NCBI GenBank assembly: GCA_964020155.1 | Contig: OZ026555.1 | Coordinates: 2,210,282-2,274,281 of the forward strand | Direction of reading: 5' to 3' | Origin: Chondrilla cf. caribensis | Lineage: Eukaryota; Porifera; Demospongiae; Chondrillida; Chondrillidae | Length of the DNA: 64,000 bases | Shown: piece after piece, positions 51,221 to 63,300 of the stretch | Layout of the letters: the number at the start of each line of letters is the position of its first letter | Position numbering within the stretch: the stretch's first letter is position 1 | Notes under the pieces: generated by a model | What the model saw: only the letters and a program-made list of their open reading frames with translations | Told to the model about the DNA's origin: nothing | Databases searched by the model: none | Translations under genes and position numbers: made by a program

Positions 51221-52372
51221 CTCACATTACGGCTAGCATGGTCCACCTGCTGAGCTGGAGAGGATGAAATAGATTCTATCAAAGAGGAAGGGCAATCTAC
51301 AGTAAACAAAGACTAACAACACAATCATAATAATATTATGTTAGTTTATACATACAAGACGTAGTCTATCATAACCAGACCTCATTCCTCCAGTGGAATC
51401 CACTAGGTAAAGTAATTGTTGAACACCAGGCAAAATGGAGGAAAAGGTCTGTACAAGTTAGACTCCTTTATCTCATAATCTGATACTTAAAATTAGTGTG
51501 TTTGTGTTCAAACAAAGGAGGTACACTTAGTGGAAAGATTCACATGTAATCCCAAAAAATCCTAAGAACGTATATACATACATTACACACTCGATACAAA
51601 TGATAGATTCACATTCTTTCAGAGTACACTATACATTCAATACAGTGGTATGTACTAGCACATCCTCATATTCCAATGACTTGTGGGGTCAATGACATTT
51701 GAAAATCAAACAAGTGTGGACCTTTGGATGTGGGATATTAACTCTTATTAACAAGACGAGAATTAACTTAATAGGTGGTGGGACAAATGGTAGGGGAATA
51801 ATATCTTCCCTAGGGGTGAGGGACAAGCTTTGGGCTTAATGAATCAGGGATGGATACCTAGTTCCCCTGAATATGCATGATCTCTGGAATACCTCATATT
51901 TACCAACCCAACAGCATGGGGTAGTTTACTGCTCATGTACATACCAGTAACATTAGACTCAAAACTGACCAGTTACTCCAACCAGTGGTGGCTGCTCTAT
52001 ATGACGTCTCTTATTTGAAGGTTCTCCAGTTGGGTTTGAGCCAGGTGTCTGGGGGGATTCCCCACTAGATACACCACCTAGGTGGAAGTGAGCACAAACA
52101 CATTATGAAGATTTGGAAAGAGACTTCAAACAGAGCTCTTCCTCACCTGTTGGGCATCTACTGTTGAGAGGGTTGAGAGTCAAGGTGAGACCATCTCTAT
52201 AGCTAGTGAAGTGGGTCAGAATGTCCTCTGGGATCCTCTCCATGTAGTAGGATCGGTCACCACTATAATCAAACTCCAACTTGAACTCTACTGATGTCTT
52301 ATTCTGAGCAATTCCTCTCAAAACACCAGTTAACAAGGAAACCCCTTGGGGTGTATGGGCTGTTTTGAATGG
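46725..52372 (-). CDS. Ser/Pro-rich protein with C-terminal CARD-like domain (multi-exon, 5' end not found)
   Basis: Exons in transcription order: 52372-52147, 52077-51970, 51296-51226, 50860-50623, 49867-49761, 49346-49143, 48535-48474, 48228-47598, 47119-46725. All GT-AG; phases agree at every junction except 49761 to 49346, where a small exon or alternative site is missing. The first exon codes an unrecognised folded region, followed by a basic segment ([10 protein letters not shown]), long Ser/Thr/Pro-rich sequence, a Pro/Tyr-rich stretch, and a death-fold domain. The CARD assignment is by pattern only. CARD proteins signal by homotypic contact, for example with NLRs. The gene lies between two NLR loci, so a shared pathway is possible, not shown. 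Its 5' end is missing close to the duplication edge at 53.3 kb. Confidence 0.6.
47598..48228 (-). CDS. Pro/Tyr/Ser-rich exon of the CARD-like gene
   Basis: A 631-bp exon with acceptor tttttgctttcag and donor CTCT|gtgagt. Low-complexity, rich in Pro, Tyr, Gln and Ser ([32 protein letters not shown]). Likely disordered; may bind SH3 or WW domains. Confidence 0.65.
48474..48535 (-). CDS. short exon of the CARD-like gene
   Basis: 62 bp, acceptor ttaatatcatag, donor ATG|gtatgt. Encodes [20 protein letters not shown]; phase fits both neighbours. Confidence 0.55.
49143..49346 (-). CDS. Ser/Thr-rich exon of the CARD-like gene
   Basis: 204 bp, acceptor agtttactccag, donor TCAG|gtaagt. Encodes [20 protein letters not shown] and more Ser/Pro-rich sequence. 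Exit phase fits the next exon; entry phase does not fit the exon at 49761. Confidence 0.5.
49397..49545. repeat. GT/GC microsatellite
   Basis: Long run of gtgt and gcgt units in an intron; open in many frames but meaningless as coding. Confidence 0.9.
49761..49867 (-). CDS. Ser-rich exon of the CARD-like gene
   Basis: 107 bp, acceptor cgctttgaag (weak), donor CCA|gtaagt. Encodes [20 protein letters not shown]. Split first codon fits the preceding exon. Confidence 0.5.
50159..50365. repeat. 27-bp minisatellite, about 8 copies
   Basis: Unit tatgtactgtacatagcagg plus taggtgg, with a few 29-bp variants. Antisense frames look like repeated YLLCTVHTT but this is repeat composition. Confidence 0.85.
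50623..50860 (-). CDS. Ser/Pro-rich exon of the CARD-like gene
   Basis: 238 bp, acceptor tgttcttcactag, donor TATG|gtgagt. Encodes [20 protein letters not shown] and a Pro/His-rich end. Phase 0 in, 1 out. Confidence 0.6.
50928..51218. repeat. CA microsatellite block
   Basis: Two pure (CA)n runs (50928-50983, about 51154-51218) joined by CA-rich sequence. The right edge is only a few bases from an exon donor at 51226. Confidence 0.9.
51226..51296 (-). CDS. short exon of the CARD-like gene
   Basis: 71 bp, acceptor tttactgtag, donor AAT|gtgagt. Encodes [20 protein letters not shown]. It sits directly beside a CA microsatellite. Confidence 0.55.
51297..51969. other. intron of the CARD-like gene, nothing recognised
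   Basis: No further exon or repeat is supportable here. Confidence 0.5.
51970..52077 (-). CDS. basic linker exon of the CARD-like gene
   Basis: 108 bp, acceptor cttccacctag, donor ACTG|gtcagt. Encodes [20 protein letters not shown]; the KRRH cluster could be a nuclear-localisation signal. Confidence 0.55.
52147..52372 (-). CDS. most 5' exon found of the CARD-like gene, domain unknown
   Basis: 226 bp, acceptor atactttgtag, donor ACAG|gtgagg. Encodes [20 protein letters not shown] and [20 protein letters not shown], a folded-looking segment I cannot assign. Confidence 0.55.
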
Positions 52373-53082
52373 CTACAAAGTATACAGATGTGCACTAGCA
52401 ATAAAGACACTGTATGAGATGTCACAATAATATGTACATTGACTAGTAATTTTATAGTGACAAGGGGTAATAAAACATTGTCCACAATATAATGTACATC
52501 TACTGCAACAGAACAATGGTGAACATATGCAGTGGCAACAGAACAAATCGTGTGTTACATGTGATATAGAAAAGCAGTACATTGTATTTCTTTTTATTTT
52601 GATTACTGTCTTTTCTGTTGGTTCAAATGATTATTCTTTGAATAAGTTGTTTTGCTATTACAAATTTTAATACGTGTATACACACAGTACATGCCAAAGA
52701 CAACTCTCACTATCACTTGTAATCATGCAACATTGTCTAGTGTCATTGCATATTATAACAAATAATAATTATTGTTACAAATACAAAAGAAGATGGGTTA
52801 GGTCACACAAGATTATGCACTATCACTTGCACTATTTATACATACGTACATATATGTATACTTGAGTATACTATTATTATTACTGGATGGACCTACCCCA
52901 ACCTCAGGTACTATCGAGCCATCAGAAGAGCTGATGAGGAGAGAGTAGAGTGGAGCAAGGAGTGTTGGACAGAGTAGAGGAGTTTGACAATTGATGTCAT
53001 TTTAACTGACACAACAAGAGACTCAGGGAAGAAAGGTTAGCCAAGGAAAATCAAGGCCCTACCCAAGGACCCCTCAACATTC

Positions 53083-53190
53083 ATGCACGGGTTGGTATTG
53101 CAATAAGAGGAAGTGCTAAAATTGTAATGTTTACAGGAGTTCTGACAGTAATGAGGTATGCTAAGATCCTGGATGCTGCACTGGTTTCCT
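53083..53190 (+). pseudogene. Tc1 transposase fragment
   Basis: Frame HARVGIAIRGSAKIVMFTG then MRYAKILDAALV corresponds to the W-G-I-S-x-R-G-A-T...F-T-G-I-M...Y...IL region of Tc1 transposases. The catalytic tryptophan-region residues are replaced and the ends are lost. Related to the 21.4-22.2 kb relic. Confidence 0.55.
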
Positions 53191-53333
53191 CTGCTGGATC
53201 ACAGTACGCAGGAGACCACTAATTACATTGAGACAGAGATCCTAAACATACAGCACTGATGTAAAGTAATGCACCCTGTCACACACATGTACCATGTGTG
53301 TACACGATCTAAGAAACATATTCAGGGTGTATA

Positions 53334-53590
53334 CCATAGTCTCTGTAATTTTTGCGGGACTAAATTTTGGAAATGAATGAAAGAAATGAAATACTGTTCA
53401 GAAACAATTCGAGAAAAGATGTAGCGTATATACAGTATATGAAGTAAACTAGTTATACATAACATATTTCTATTGTAGTGAATAATTATGTAGTTGAGTG
53501 TGGTTAAATTTGAATTTTTATTTTTGCGAATCTTACATCAATCATGATATTTGCAAAAATTTAGTCCTGCAAAAATTACAGAGAGTATGG
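53334..53590. mobile_element. MITE family 1, internally deleted copy
   Basis: Same termini and TA flanks as 43-610, with flanking sequence also shared. About 310 bases of the interior are missing relative to the first copy. Confidence 0.6.
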
Positions 53591-53751
53591 TAGTACATAT
53601 TACCTTTATGTGCACATAATAGTACATATTATTAATAGGTTGGTGAGTCCATTTCGGCCGAGAACCATGTTTCTAAACACGAAAGGAAGATCTATTGAAG
53701 AGATCTTAGTTATGTGTAGAAGGTGTGAATCCCACAATGGATACCATGCAT

Positions 53752-53900
53752 AGATGGATTTACGGCTTCTAATCTTTGCGACCAACTATCTCCATGTTGC
53801 ACTTCTTTATTGGTTGCCACTTTAAAAGATTCAAAACAAAGGCTCTATAAATTCTTCCATGGAATTTGAGTTCAATGTTTCTTCTGACGGCAATATCCTC
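53752..53900 (-). pseudogene. short coding relic, weakly like the BEN element's N-terminal domain
   Basis: A reading frame of about 45 codons ends in TAG; motif NKEDIAVRRN...GRIYRAFVLN. The spacing VAV(K/R)...KIWKAIVV in the BEN-domain ORF at 24.9 kb is similar, but the match is weak. The copy near 790-970 is broken by early stops. It lies about 420 bases beyond the NLR terminal exon, so it is not part of that gene. Confidence 0.25.
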
Positions 53901-54320
53901 TTTGTTTATGATGTGCTTAATGTTTATTTGGGTTTCTTTTCACTTTGATTCGATCCATCTTTAGTTACTGAAATTTCATTCTTAGACATTGTGTGTGTAC
54001 TATAGCTTATAGAGACTTCATGGCTAGGGATTCATATACGGCCAATTTCCTCACTTCTTTGAAGTGCAAATCATACGGCATACAGTGTTAATGTGTGTCC
54101 ATTAAAACATGAGAAGTAATATACATATGCACATACACTCGTCTCCCATACTCGTCACACGTCTTTTGGTAACACTACTTCCAATAAGTACTGTATCTCT
54201 CGGTACATTTTACGACACTTAAAAAGTGTACATCAATTATTTCATCAATTGGACACTAGCTAGATACCCCAGATTGAAAACATTCCATTCATTGCATAGC
54301 CATGTTTGATGGAGAAGTGG

Positions 54321-54356
54321 CTATGTAATGAATGGAAACCCACCAGTTGAGAGGAT
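54321..54356 (-). CDS. terminal exon of second NLR array
   Basis: Acceptor cctctttcag, eleven codons (ILSTGGFPFIT) and TAG. It differs from the first gene's terminal exon by one codon (Thr for Ala) and keeps acceptor and stop. Confidence 0.6.
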   Translation of the reverse strand: MLSTGGFPFIT

Positions 54357-57300
54357 CTGAAAGAGGAAATATAGAAGTACTGGGCAGGACTAAACCAACT
54401 ACGTACTTAAATGATTCCACCTTCATGTCCAACAATAAGATGAACAGTGATTAAACAACACTTCACTATATGGGATGTGTCCATTATTGTTAGTTAGCTT
54501 CAGGTACATGGAAGTACACACGCAGATGGCAATGGTGGCGGAAGCACTTTAGGAGTGGTTAGGCCATCCCAATTTTTTAGGTCATTTCACTTGTAATGTC
54601 AGGTTTTGAGAACAAGAAACATCATTTGAAAACAGGCCTAGCCTATTGCATGGTATACAATAATGTTGCAGTCTAAACTGCATGTGTGTACTTATCAAGT
54701 ATCAAATTTATACAAAATATGTATGTTGACAATCATGAACTTAATGTGTTTACTTAGTGACTATACAATATAACAATGGGTATATTATATTATTATGAAG
54801 AAAATGATAATTTACCAAATAAAACATAGCCTGCTTTCATTTGCTCCAAAAAAAGTCATTAGCTATGTAAACGAGATCAAGTGCATCAGTTAATTCTTTG
54901 TGCACATGCAAAACCATTGAATTATCGCAAATACATTTTGATTCTGCATCTTGCATTAAAGGAACACTCATTCGGCAGGTCCTCTGTACTATGTTTTTCT
55001 TCCCAAAGGAACACTTTGGAAAGGAATAGGACGGGGGAGGACGATGCTGAACAATGTCAACGGAAGCTGAGGAATCCAACATTGTACATTGCTGAAGAAT
55101 ATGATGTCGTACGCGAACTGTGTTGAGCAACATTGTTGAGCAATTACCAGATGGCATCGACGTGCGCGTACTTAGTAACTAGGTATTTTAAATGGCCCTT
55201 GAGTTCTATTATAAACGCTGGCCATCTTGTCAACTTACTGACATGATAACGGATTTAGTGAGCTTCATTCACCACATCAACATGAATACAGTTTGCTGCT
55301 CTGTGATTGTATATATGCACTAAATACGATTATGGATCGAACTGTTTTTTACTATAAATGGCCTCTAACTGAATTCTCTACAGTTGTAGCTGTCTGTATT
55401 TTAAAACGATGGTTGACTGCCAAAAACATGGTATGGCCAAAGCTGGACCTGCCGGGCCAGTTCCGCTTCCTATGGATGGTAATACGTGCACCAGCAGGTG
55501 GCAGTTGCAATACTTCCAGCCAGTACTGCATATAGTCGTAGGAACAGAAAACCTATCAATAATTCTTTGATGGAGATGTCAAACACATGTAATATATACT
55601 TCACATTTATCTCTTGCTAAATCCCTTTCTTTTTATATTGCAGCAAACTATCATCAATCAATTGCTGCAAGATACAGCAAGTTTAGAAGTACAATGTAGC
55701 TTATAATCAAAATGTTATATTAGATCATAACAGCTTTCAGTGGTACAACCAATGCCCAGCTGTACAACAATTATGTCAACAAATAACAGAAACATCCAAT
55801 ATAATACACATGAAGTAGTAATACACTAGTGATCACTTACAGCAGATCCAATCTTCATCTTCACTGTTTTACACTTGCATAGTGACCATGCTTCACACAA
55901 TTCCTTCTCATCCACTGGAGTATTGTCCTGGTCAGGAATGATGAGATGTAATAGAACAACTTCAATAAATCATGTCATCTTGTTCAAAACTCATTGACAA
56001 ACATTCCTCATAACACTGAAGGCATCTAATCTATTACCATACGGTATACTAATTCTACCAGATAAAGGTTGCATTGGAATGAGCAGTGTTGATCAACGGT
56101 TTGAACAACACTACACACAGTCTGTGTAAACTGTAAACTATTCAATTTCAATAGCACCTACACACAGAGACTGCTCCATTTAACAAATAATATAAATTAT
56201 TGTTACAGTATTAACAATTATACATATACACTTTGTCCGGCAGGTACATACTTGACAACATGTAGACCAGATTAAATCTCAACTTAATACTGTACTGACT
56301 GAAGGTAATTACACCAAACCCTCACATACCCTTCACCATTTGTTCACAAGCACTTGTAAGCACTTGTTCAATTAGCACCTTTATGGAGGTGTTACGTACA
56401 TATCTAACCTCTTGACAAATGTACATAAACATCTATAGCACTTCAAATTTCTCCAGACATTCTACAATAATAGTTCAGACTTCAGAGATACCTCAATGCC
56501 ATGACAACACTAAAGGGGAAGGCAGTTGTGGGTAACTGCTGAAATATCATTGTTCTTGGAAAAGGAACTGATGCCGAAATTTACTTGTAGATCTCCAGGT
56601 AAGGTTGATAATTTTATTGTGTTAAGTAGGTTTTGTGTACTTTTTTTTGGAAAATGCTTTTAGAATACGGTACTTTAAAAATACTTTTTTAACTTCATAT
56701 GGTAACAGTTACACAATTAAACGTGACAATTTATCAGGCGCTCGCATGTAGTCCAGAAGCAAATGATGAGAACTCGCTGTCCACTTACAAAAGTTGATAC
56801 TATTACCTTCAGTCAGCACTGTACCTTCTGTGATATATATTCTATTGTGGAGGTACTCACATACTAGATGCACTTGTACAGACAGTGGAACCTCTCCATC
56901 AAGGACACTTGTGGACCTCCATTTATGTCCTTATTGAAAAGGGTTTACTCAATTCAGAGATCATTTGGTACACTACAGTACTACACCTGAAGACATAGAA
57001 TGGTGTCCTCATTACAGGGTTTTCATAATTCAGAGGTTGTAATAGAGAGCTAAAAATGTATTATTGATAATAACAGGCATGATTGAAAGTGTGGGAACTG
57101 CAAAGACCATAAGTAGCTACGATATAGAGGCTTTGGGTCGAAATACAGGAATAATATATACATTCTGTTGAATAATTTTATGTTAATGAGATTCAAATGT
57201 ATAGATATAGGCGCACGTTGGATGCATAACCAGACAGAATGGTACTATCATGGTGAGGTTGTACAATATTCAGGAGTTCCAGCTCTTTCTATACAGTACA

Positions 57301-60300
57301 CTGAACTTACACCAGTCAACTTCATGGTAACATTCAGTTCCTCTAAATCCTCAGCACCTCTCACTCCACAGAGGATTGCTGCCCACTCTGCTGGAGAGAG
57401 CTCCAATCTCAACTGACTTGTGAGACGTGGAACCAGTAACTGCTTCAGCGAAGATATCCATGATTCATCATATTCTGTGATAAAATGGACAAAATAACAA
57501 AAATCAATGACTACAGATTTTCAATAGACCATAAATAGCATTGATGGATCCAGTACACCCCATGCTCAAAATGGTAATACAAACATAAACATTTTGTAGA
57601 TTATAATAATAAAAGATTGCTTCAACACACACTCGTGTACATACTGTAGAGAATCATGTACATAGGTTTGTGCAAAGGTTTAATTGTTGTTCTTATGAGT
57701 GATGTTTGTTTATGATTTGTTGCAAGCATGCTCAGTGTGTCAGTCAGACATGTGTATTTCAGAAGTGAATAATGAGTGAAATGTGTACAAGTTGATAGTA
57801 GGCCAGTATGCAGTTAGGTTACCATACTACAGTAATTTGGGAATGAGAATTGGAATAGCTGCTATTTTGTTGTATGTTGTTGTGAAACTACTGTGGCCTA
57901 TTGGGACCAAGTAATTGGAGATATATAAAACTCTTGGGGCTGGTGGTTGGTGCAGGATGGTGTACTGGAGAATGTTGAGTACAGTAAGTGGGCACCACTC
58001 ATTGTCCCTGTTCCTGAGAAGAGCAGGAAATATTGAGCAACTACATCATAAGCACTGTGGGATTACTAGAATGAGAGCAATTGATAGGAGTTATGTCTGA
58101 TGGCCAGTGATGGACAAACAGATTGAGAAGCTAGCTCGGTTGTTGGTTAAAGTTAACGTAGAGCACGCATAGAAAGGGGGGGTGGTCACACGTTTACGGA
58201 TTTTACGGAACAAAATGGCCACCTAATAGTTCTCCCTTGAGGAGAAATAATATATGTTAACTCGTGCTCTACACAATACAAATTCTCCAAAGTATAATAG
58301 AAGTTGTACGAACACACAATAGTAGCGATTCCAGAGGAATTATTATATCCTTATTCAGGCATCTTTATTCTAATATTCATCTTTTAGAATATTTAAGAAA
58401 TTCTATTATAGTTATTATTCGATGAAAATCGGTTCAGTAGAAACCAAGATCTGGGCTTCAAAAGGCGACCGATCAGCGGTACAAGTATAACCTGCTAATG
58501 ATATTCATTGCAATAACCACTCGCGGTCACGAGGCTCATCATACTAAAGTTAATACTGCAATATGTGCATGAATTTAATAATTTGAATTTGAATTTGAAT
58601 TGTTATTTAGACTGGGGCAAACCACTAGCCCAGAGGGCTACTATTAAGGTGACCAGTAAACACGTGACATACAGAGAATATAATAATATAAAATAAATGA
58701 ATATTTATAATTAATAAATAAGTAATGGGAGACATGCATGAATTGCAAAATAGGATGAATAAATGGAATATACACTTTGAATGATTGCATGATTAATGAG
58801 ACGAAATAAGCGACCATACAGAAATAATAAAAGCATGCAAATTTTGCAACTGTCTGGTTTCAGATGGTAAAGAATTCCAAATTTTAGGTCCACAGAATGA
58901 AAAAGCTTTCCTACCAAAGTTTGTAACTGCTCTGGAGAGATGAAGAACCCCGCTCACTGCTGCCCTAGTGTCATGTTTGTGGACCTTGGATGCTGGAGTA
59001 CACAGAGGAGCCAAGTTTGTTAATGACCTTGAACATGAGGGTGGCTATATGCAGATGGCGTCGTTCCTTTAGTGTGAGCCAGTGGAGCTCTCTTCTGATG
59101 CTGGTGGCAGAGGTGACTCTACGTTCCTTAAGGATTATTCTTCCAGCATAGTTTTGAAGTCTCTCCAGTTTCATGGCTAGTTTTTCGGTACAGTTGTTCC
59201 AGACTACATCACAGTAATCGAATGATGGTAGAATGTACGCTTTGTAGATAATAAATCGTAATTCGCGTATGAGATCGAATCGATGATCAATTTCGAAATC
59301 AGCGCAAAGAAAACAGCAAGTATTATCGTGAACACAAAATATGTGGTATATGCAGTGTTTAAACAACATAGCATAAGCATAAGCTGCACCATGGGTTTAC
59401 ATCATGTGAATATAGCGAAATCAAAATCCTTGATTTCCAATGCCGAAGATCGAATTGAAAGAATTCAAATGCGACAGTTAAACAAATTCCAACTATGACG
59501 GAAACGAACGATAGCATTTTAGAAGTTGAATGTGCAGCAGTTCGCACATAATACTGCAAAGAGACCAAATTTTTGTTAGGATGGACGCTAATTTCGCCGA
59601 TAATGGAAACCAGAAAAAAGAAAATACAATTAAACCTATCTTGATAGTAATCTCAGGTCTTCACTTAAAATCACACCAAGGGATAAATATCTTCGTTCGT
59701 CTTTTCCCCCTTGGAAATATCGCGACCACTCGTCGTACATTAAAACTATATAAATTAGGAGTTAGGCATCATTTTATATTAGTTACAATATCGTTGGAAT
59801 CGCTCACAATAGTCATAATAACACAGTATTTCCGTTAAAAAAATCTGTATCAAATTGTGGTATTACATGTTACCCTTACGAGGAAGTATATAAGGAAGAA
59901 AATTGCTATAAAGCAGGCACGGAGATGCTATGGCAGTTCTGTTCGGGAAAAAGGAAGGTCTAAAGTTGTCGGGCGTCAGCTTCGATCAGATTTATTCGAG
60001 AAAAAATTTACTTTCGAACAATTCAACAGACACCACAGAACTTGAGTAGCTGAAGCCGTGATAACACACAGTGACACTCCACCGTCTTTCTTCGTGCCAT
60101 GTAGCGAAGGAATTCTCTTCTTCTACAGCTATTCCAGGCAGCTAGTGGACGGTAAGCCGTTCAAGGTATGCAATACGTCAATTTCTTCGAAAAGTAAAAT
60201 TTCTGCTTGGAAAAGCGAACAACAAAGATCAAACTCAATAATAAGTGTATAAACGTGCGTTGTTTCTTTTTATCATTGTTAATGCTTGTTAACAGCTATG

Positions 60301-63300
60301 GTTAGGACGAGAAGAAGCCTTTTTAGAAAAAAGCTTCTTTGTGTCCGTTGAAACTCGCCTTAAATAATGTTTTCACGGTGTGTAACCCCCCCCCCCCTTT
60401 ATAGTTGAATCCCCGACACCTCGAAACACACGAGGACAAGGTTCCGTAGCACGCTCTACGTTTAAGTGTGTCACATTTAAGAGCATTCCAACTGTAGCCA
60501 CACTGCACCAGTGGGTATGACCAGATCATGGCAACATGGACATCTGGATTTCGTAGGGACATTTTAGAATAAGAAGTTATCGATTTTGGTAGACGCTCAT
60601 TCAAATTGGCCGGAGGTTGTAGAAATGTGGAATATTACTTGTGAGAAGACTGTTGAAGTGTTACAATTCCATTACCAACAGGTATTAGATGTTGAGAAAA
60701 GATTTAGGGATGAACTCCACAAAAGTGGAAAAATATTAAGCTAAAATGGTCTGAATAGGCAGCCACATAATTGGAATCCTGTATTACAATCTCAACATCA
60801 ACAGCAGCAGACAGTGTACTGGGTATATTGCATATGCAATTCCAGTGGTTGATGTTGGGATGGTTGTAGTCCAATTCTGCAAGGATGCCATTGAAATTCA
60901 GAGGACTAAAGTCTCCATATTAGTATCACTACAGCCCCTAGATAATCGATGCTATTGATAATGCAATGGCTTATGAACATTGCTCCCCATTCAAAAAATA
61001 TGCAAGAAATTGGGGAAAGAATTGGTGAAAGAATGGCTATTTGAGAGCATACTTGGTCAAGACAAATGATTTCAAAAACTTTCCATGAAGTGCTTCAACT
61101 ACAATCAGACAAGCTGAGGACACACTAAAGGGTTGTTTTAAATTTTAAATAATTTTACATTATTGTTCGGTCGCAATTATGTCTACATCTTGGAAATGGC
61201 AATTTTCGTGAGAAAAAAAAGACTGAGCACTCAACTCCTAGTGCACACATGCAGGGTGAATATGTGTACATGGTCACTGTCCATTGAAGTCAGTAGCAAA
61301 AGAGCTATCATACATGTCAACAGTATGATAACAGTATGTCAACTTACCAGAGGAACAGTTGAACCAGCAGACTATCACCAAGTGCTGTACATTTTGGCAT
61401 AATGATATTCCCTTTAGTAGTGCCCTCACAAAAGACTTTTTTAGCTCGGTCAACTCACCCTACAAGTGACCAAATGTAATATGTACAAGAAATATTAAAC
61501 ACAATCTCCACACAATGAAACACATGAGAGACAACATTAATCCACAGTCTACTGATGTGAGTTAGGGCCAAGTGAAGAACATATTTTGAAGCTGATTGAT
61601 GCAATTAGTCCAAGATCCTGACAGATGAGGAGAGATCCAGGGGTCAGTTACAGTTAAATGCATTTATTTATACTTCTTTATATAATCATAATTAATATAT
61701 GCATAAAATCACAGTTGACACCTGTGTAGATGCTGAATAGAGAGCCAGTATATGGTGAAATCTTGAAGAAAACCGCTCAAAATATGGATCATCACTTCCT
61801 TTCATGGTATACTTACATACATTAACAGTCACCCATTCTCAAACAAGTAGCATCTCCAATCAGGACAACACCTCCCTTAATTACTGTACTGAATGCAGTT
61901 AATGATATTCATACTCAGACCAGCTGGGGACACACCCCAGTGTGTACATACAGCAGTGTGTCATCACAGAGGGGGTACACCTACCAAAATATATACAGTA
62001 TTGAAAAAAATATGCGAACCAAATAGCAGTCTGGCTCACAAGCATTATTATAGCCAATATTGGACAGCCATTAAATTGCTATATCTGTGTATGCATTGCT
62101 TCCTTAATTATTCCATTTAGCTTTGCAGTGGATGGATTGTTGCAATTATCAATACATAATCTGAATGGTGTTTGTCTATAGTAATCTGAGTGTATCCCAC
62201 CCTTCACCCTGCCCTTGGTCCTCAGTACAAAAGGCACCATGGCCCTTTCCACGCCAATAATTACTAACCTTAACCACCTCATTTTGTATGTCATTGCCAA
62301 GAACAAGTCAAGCATCAAGCAAAAGTGTGAGTGAGTGAGGGGGTGTCTGGTAACATCTGACAACATAGTTAACAATCATTAAGTGAGCTTTTGTGAACAT
62401 TAACAGTGAGGCAGTTTTGGCTCTTTCTGTTACAAACTCTTTACGGAATTTCTCCACTCAAGATTGTTATAGACATTAAGACTATCTCTATAAGGTATGT
62501 GGAATGAACAGTCACGTCATCCATTCGAAATACTCATGAGAAAGGACAAATTTTATTTTAACATAAGATGCATGCATTATATTATTTATATATATATAAC
62601 TTTACTTCCTGTCCATACATACTCAAATCATACACCACCCTTGTGATCCACACACATACGTATTTTATCACATTTCATTGTTTACAAAATAAATTCATAA
62701 TGTTATGGATAACATGGTTGGTGTGTACTGTACACATGTCATACCTGAGACACTACATACGTAGTACATACTATACAAGAATAAGAATATTGACAAATTG
62801 CTACACTACTGTGAATTATGACTTACACTTGTTGAAATCATGCAAGATTCTTGTCTGACATGACTTGTGTATGTGAGTGTAAGTAACATTTTAACTTGTA
62901 CCACATACACTGCCAATTTCCATGGCAATGGTTAATGGACAATTTAAATCCTTCTATAATCATGGTAGTTGCAGTCTCGTATATTCCCAGACAATTGTAT
63001 GCATTACACTATTCAGGATGTGTCCATTTATTGTTGGTTAGCTTCAGCTACTCGGAAGTACACAGATGGTAATACGTACGTGCACCAGCAGGTGGCAGTT
63101 ACATTACTTCTGACCAGTACTGGAATATATTTGTAGGGACAGCAAACCTATCAATAATTCTCTGTTGGAGTTGTCAAACACAGGTGTAATGATATACTTC
63201 ACATGCATGTCTTGCTATGTCACTTGCTTTTAAATAGCAGCAAACTATCATCAATCAATTGCTGCAAGATACAGCAAGTTTACAAGCACAATGTAGCTTA

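Noticed and set aside
49357..51309. Long Cys/Val or His/Thr open frames
   Set aside because: They are translations of GT and CA microsatellites, open on both strands.
60323..60604. 93-residue minus-strand protein
   Set aside because: It runs antisense across the gypsy integrase relic and a C run; no domain.
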